Source: an uncultured Poribacteria bacterium
GTDB lineage: Bacteria; Poribacteria; WGA-4E; PCPOR2b
DNA: 64,000 nucleotides
Assembly (NCBI GenBank): GCA_958296125.1
Contig: OY282444.1
Coordinates: forward strand, 3,319,623 to 3,383,622
Direction of reading: 5' to 3'
Each line of letters opens with the position of its first letter. Position 1 is the stretch's first letter. The translations under genes and the position numbers were made by a program. Shown here piece by piece: positions 63,791-64,000 of this stretch. Below the pieces are notes generated by a model, which was given only the letters and a program-made list of their open reading frames with translations, was not told the DNA's origin and ran no database searches.

Positions 63791-64000
63791 ATGTCAAAAG
63801 AGAAAGAACAAAATCAGGAAACCGCCATATCGCGGCGGAGTTTCCTGAAAGGCGTGGGCACCGGCGCGGTCGCCGCAAGCGTTGCGCCGACTGTTTTCAT
63901 CGATGCGGAGACAGCGGCAGCAGCCCAGACGGGCGAAGAAATCAACCGCGCCAAAATCAAACTCAATATCAACGCCCAAACGTATGAAGTTGAGGTTGAA
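63791..64000 (+). CDS. Tat-exported (2Fe-2S)-binding protein, partial (CoxS/IorA-like)
   Basis: The first 70 codons lie in the window; the gene runs on beyond it. The product starts MSKEKEQNQETAISRRSFLKG with a twin-arginine signal, then a hydrophobic run and AAAQTGEE cleavage region, and then INRAKIKLNINAQTYEVEVE, cut short, which is the opening strand pair of the 2Fe-2S ferredoxin domain of xanthine dehydrogenase/CO dehydrogenase small subunits. It probably delivers electrons to an exported molybdenum enzyme. AGGAGG lies 7 bases before the ATG. Confidence 0.75.
   Translation, partial: MSKEKEQNQETAISRRSFLKGVGTGAVAASVAPTVFIDAETAAAAQTGEEINRAKIKLNINAQTYEVEVE

Noticed and set aside
1-64000. CRISPR arrays, tRNA or rRNA genes, prophage genes
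   Set aside because: No regularly spaced repeats, cloverleaf-like sequences, rRNA conserved segments or phage structural genes were seen by reading; a tRNA scan was not possible here.

Overview
The window looks like a chromosomal stretch of an uncultivated bacterium of middling GC content. Many lipoprotein signals, several phytanoyl-CoA dioxygenase (PhyH), Gfo/Idh/MocA and TIM-barrel isomerase genes, a sulfatase, many Uma2 (DUF820) nuclease-like genes, DUF4058 and DUF6178-like genes, and an archaeal/eukaryote-type prolyl-tRNA synthetase together recall Candidatus Poribacteria (sponge-associated) or a related planctomycete-like lineage. That assignment is inference from gene content; no rRNA or tRNA gene was found.

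Layout. 0-10 kb: two lipoproteins, a TlpA-like thioredoxin, a tight sbcD-sbcC-MOSC-RibD-like operon, and a CsgG-like secreted protein whose 5' leader folds on paper into a compact pseudoknot. 10.7-19 kb (minus strand): an alpha-type TPP decarboxylase subunit, acetyl-CoA synthetase with a clear promoter, an orphan RelB-type antitoxin, a fused nucleotidyltransferase/beta-helix/DUF89 protein, an aldehyde dehydrogenase and a DUF4058 protein. 19-29.4 kb: a scar joining isomerase and HEPN fragments, then PhyH, sucC without sucD, pgk, a lipoprotein serpin, a DNA methyltransferase, proS, a solute-binding lipoprotein, a Uma2 gene and htpX. 29.4-39 kb: two DUF6178-like genes, an isomerase, a Gfo/Idh gene, a duplicated pair of TolB-like beta-propeller genes around a small membrane protein, an unusual sigma factor and a BNR sialidase-like protein.

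39-48 kb: leuA, then a class I DAHP synthase preceded by a full attenuator (promoter, Phe/Tyr-rich leader peptide, antiterminator and terminator), a probable ATP-grasp protein, and four tandem near-identical Uma2 genes. 48-63.4 kb (minus strand): a NupQ-like ABC permease, ureidoglycolate lyase family and AllD-like dehydrogenase genes, then a catabolic block (Gfo/Idh, PhyH, aldo/keto reductase, sulfatase, isomerase, creatininase). It is interrupted by a two-gene defence-like cassette: a DNA methyltransferase fused to an HNH nuclease, and a HEPN-like protein of AT-rich composition. The window ends inside a Tat-exported (2Fe-2S) protein.

Repeats. A short palindromic element with TAGGACTTACGCA-like ends occurs four times. 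Other repeats include a 17-bp direct repeat, AAAACGTGAAACGT hairpins and a 22-bp motif near 2.4 and 39.2 kb. Gene fragments (isomerase, HEPN, methyltransferase, Gfo/Idh) show active rearrangement. The most promising items are the DAHP synthase attenuator, the CsgG-like gene leader RNA, the methyltransferase-HNH/HEPN cassette, the DUF89 fusion and the expanding Uma2 array.
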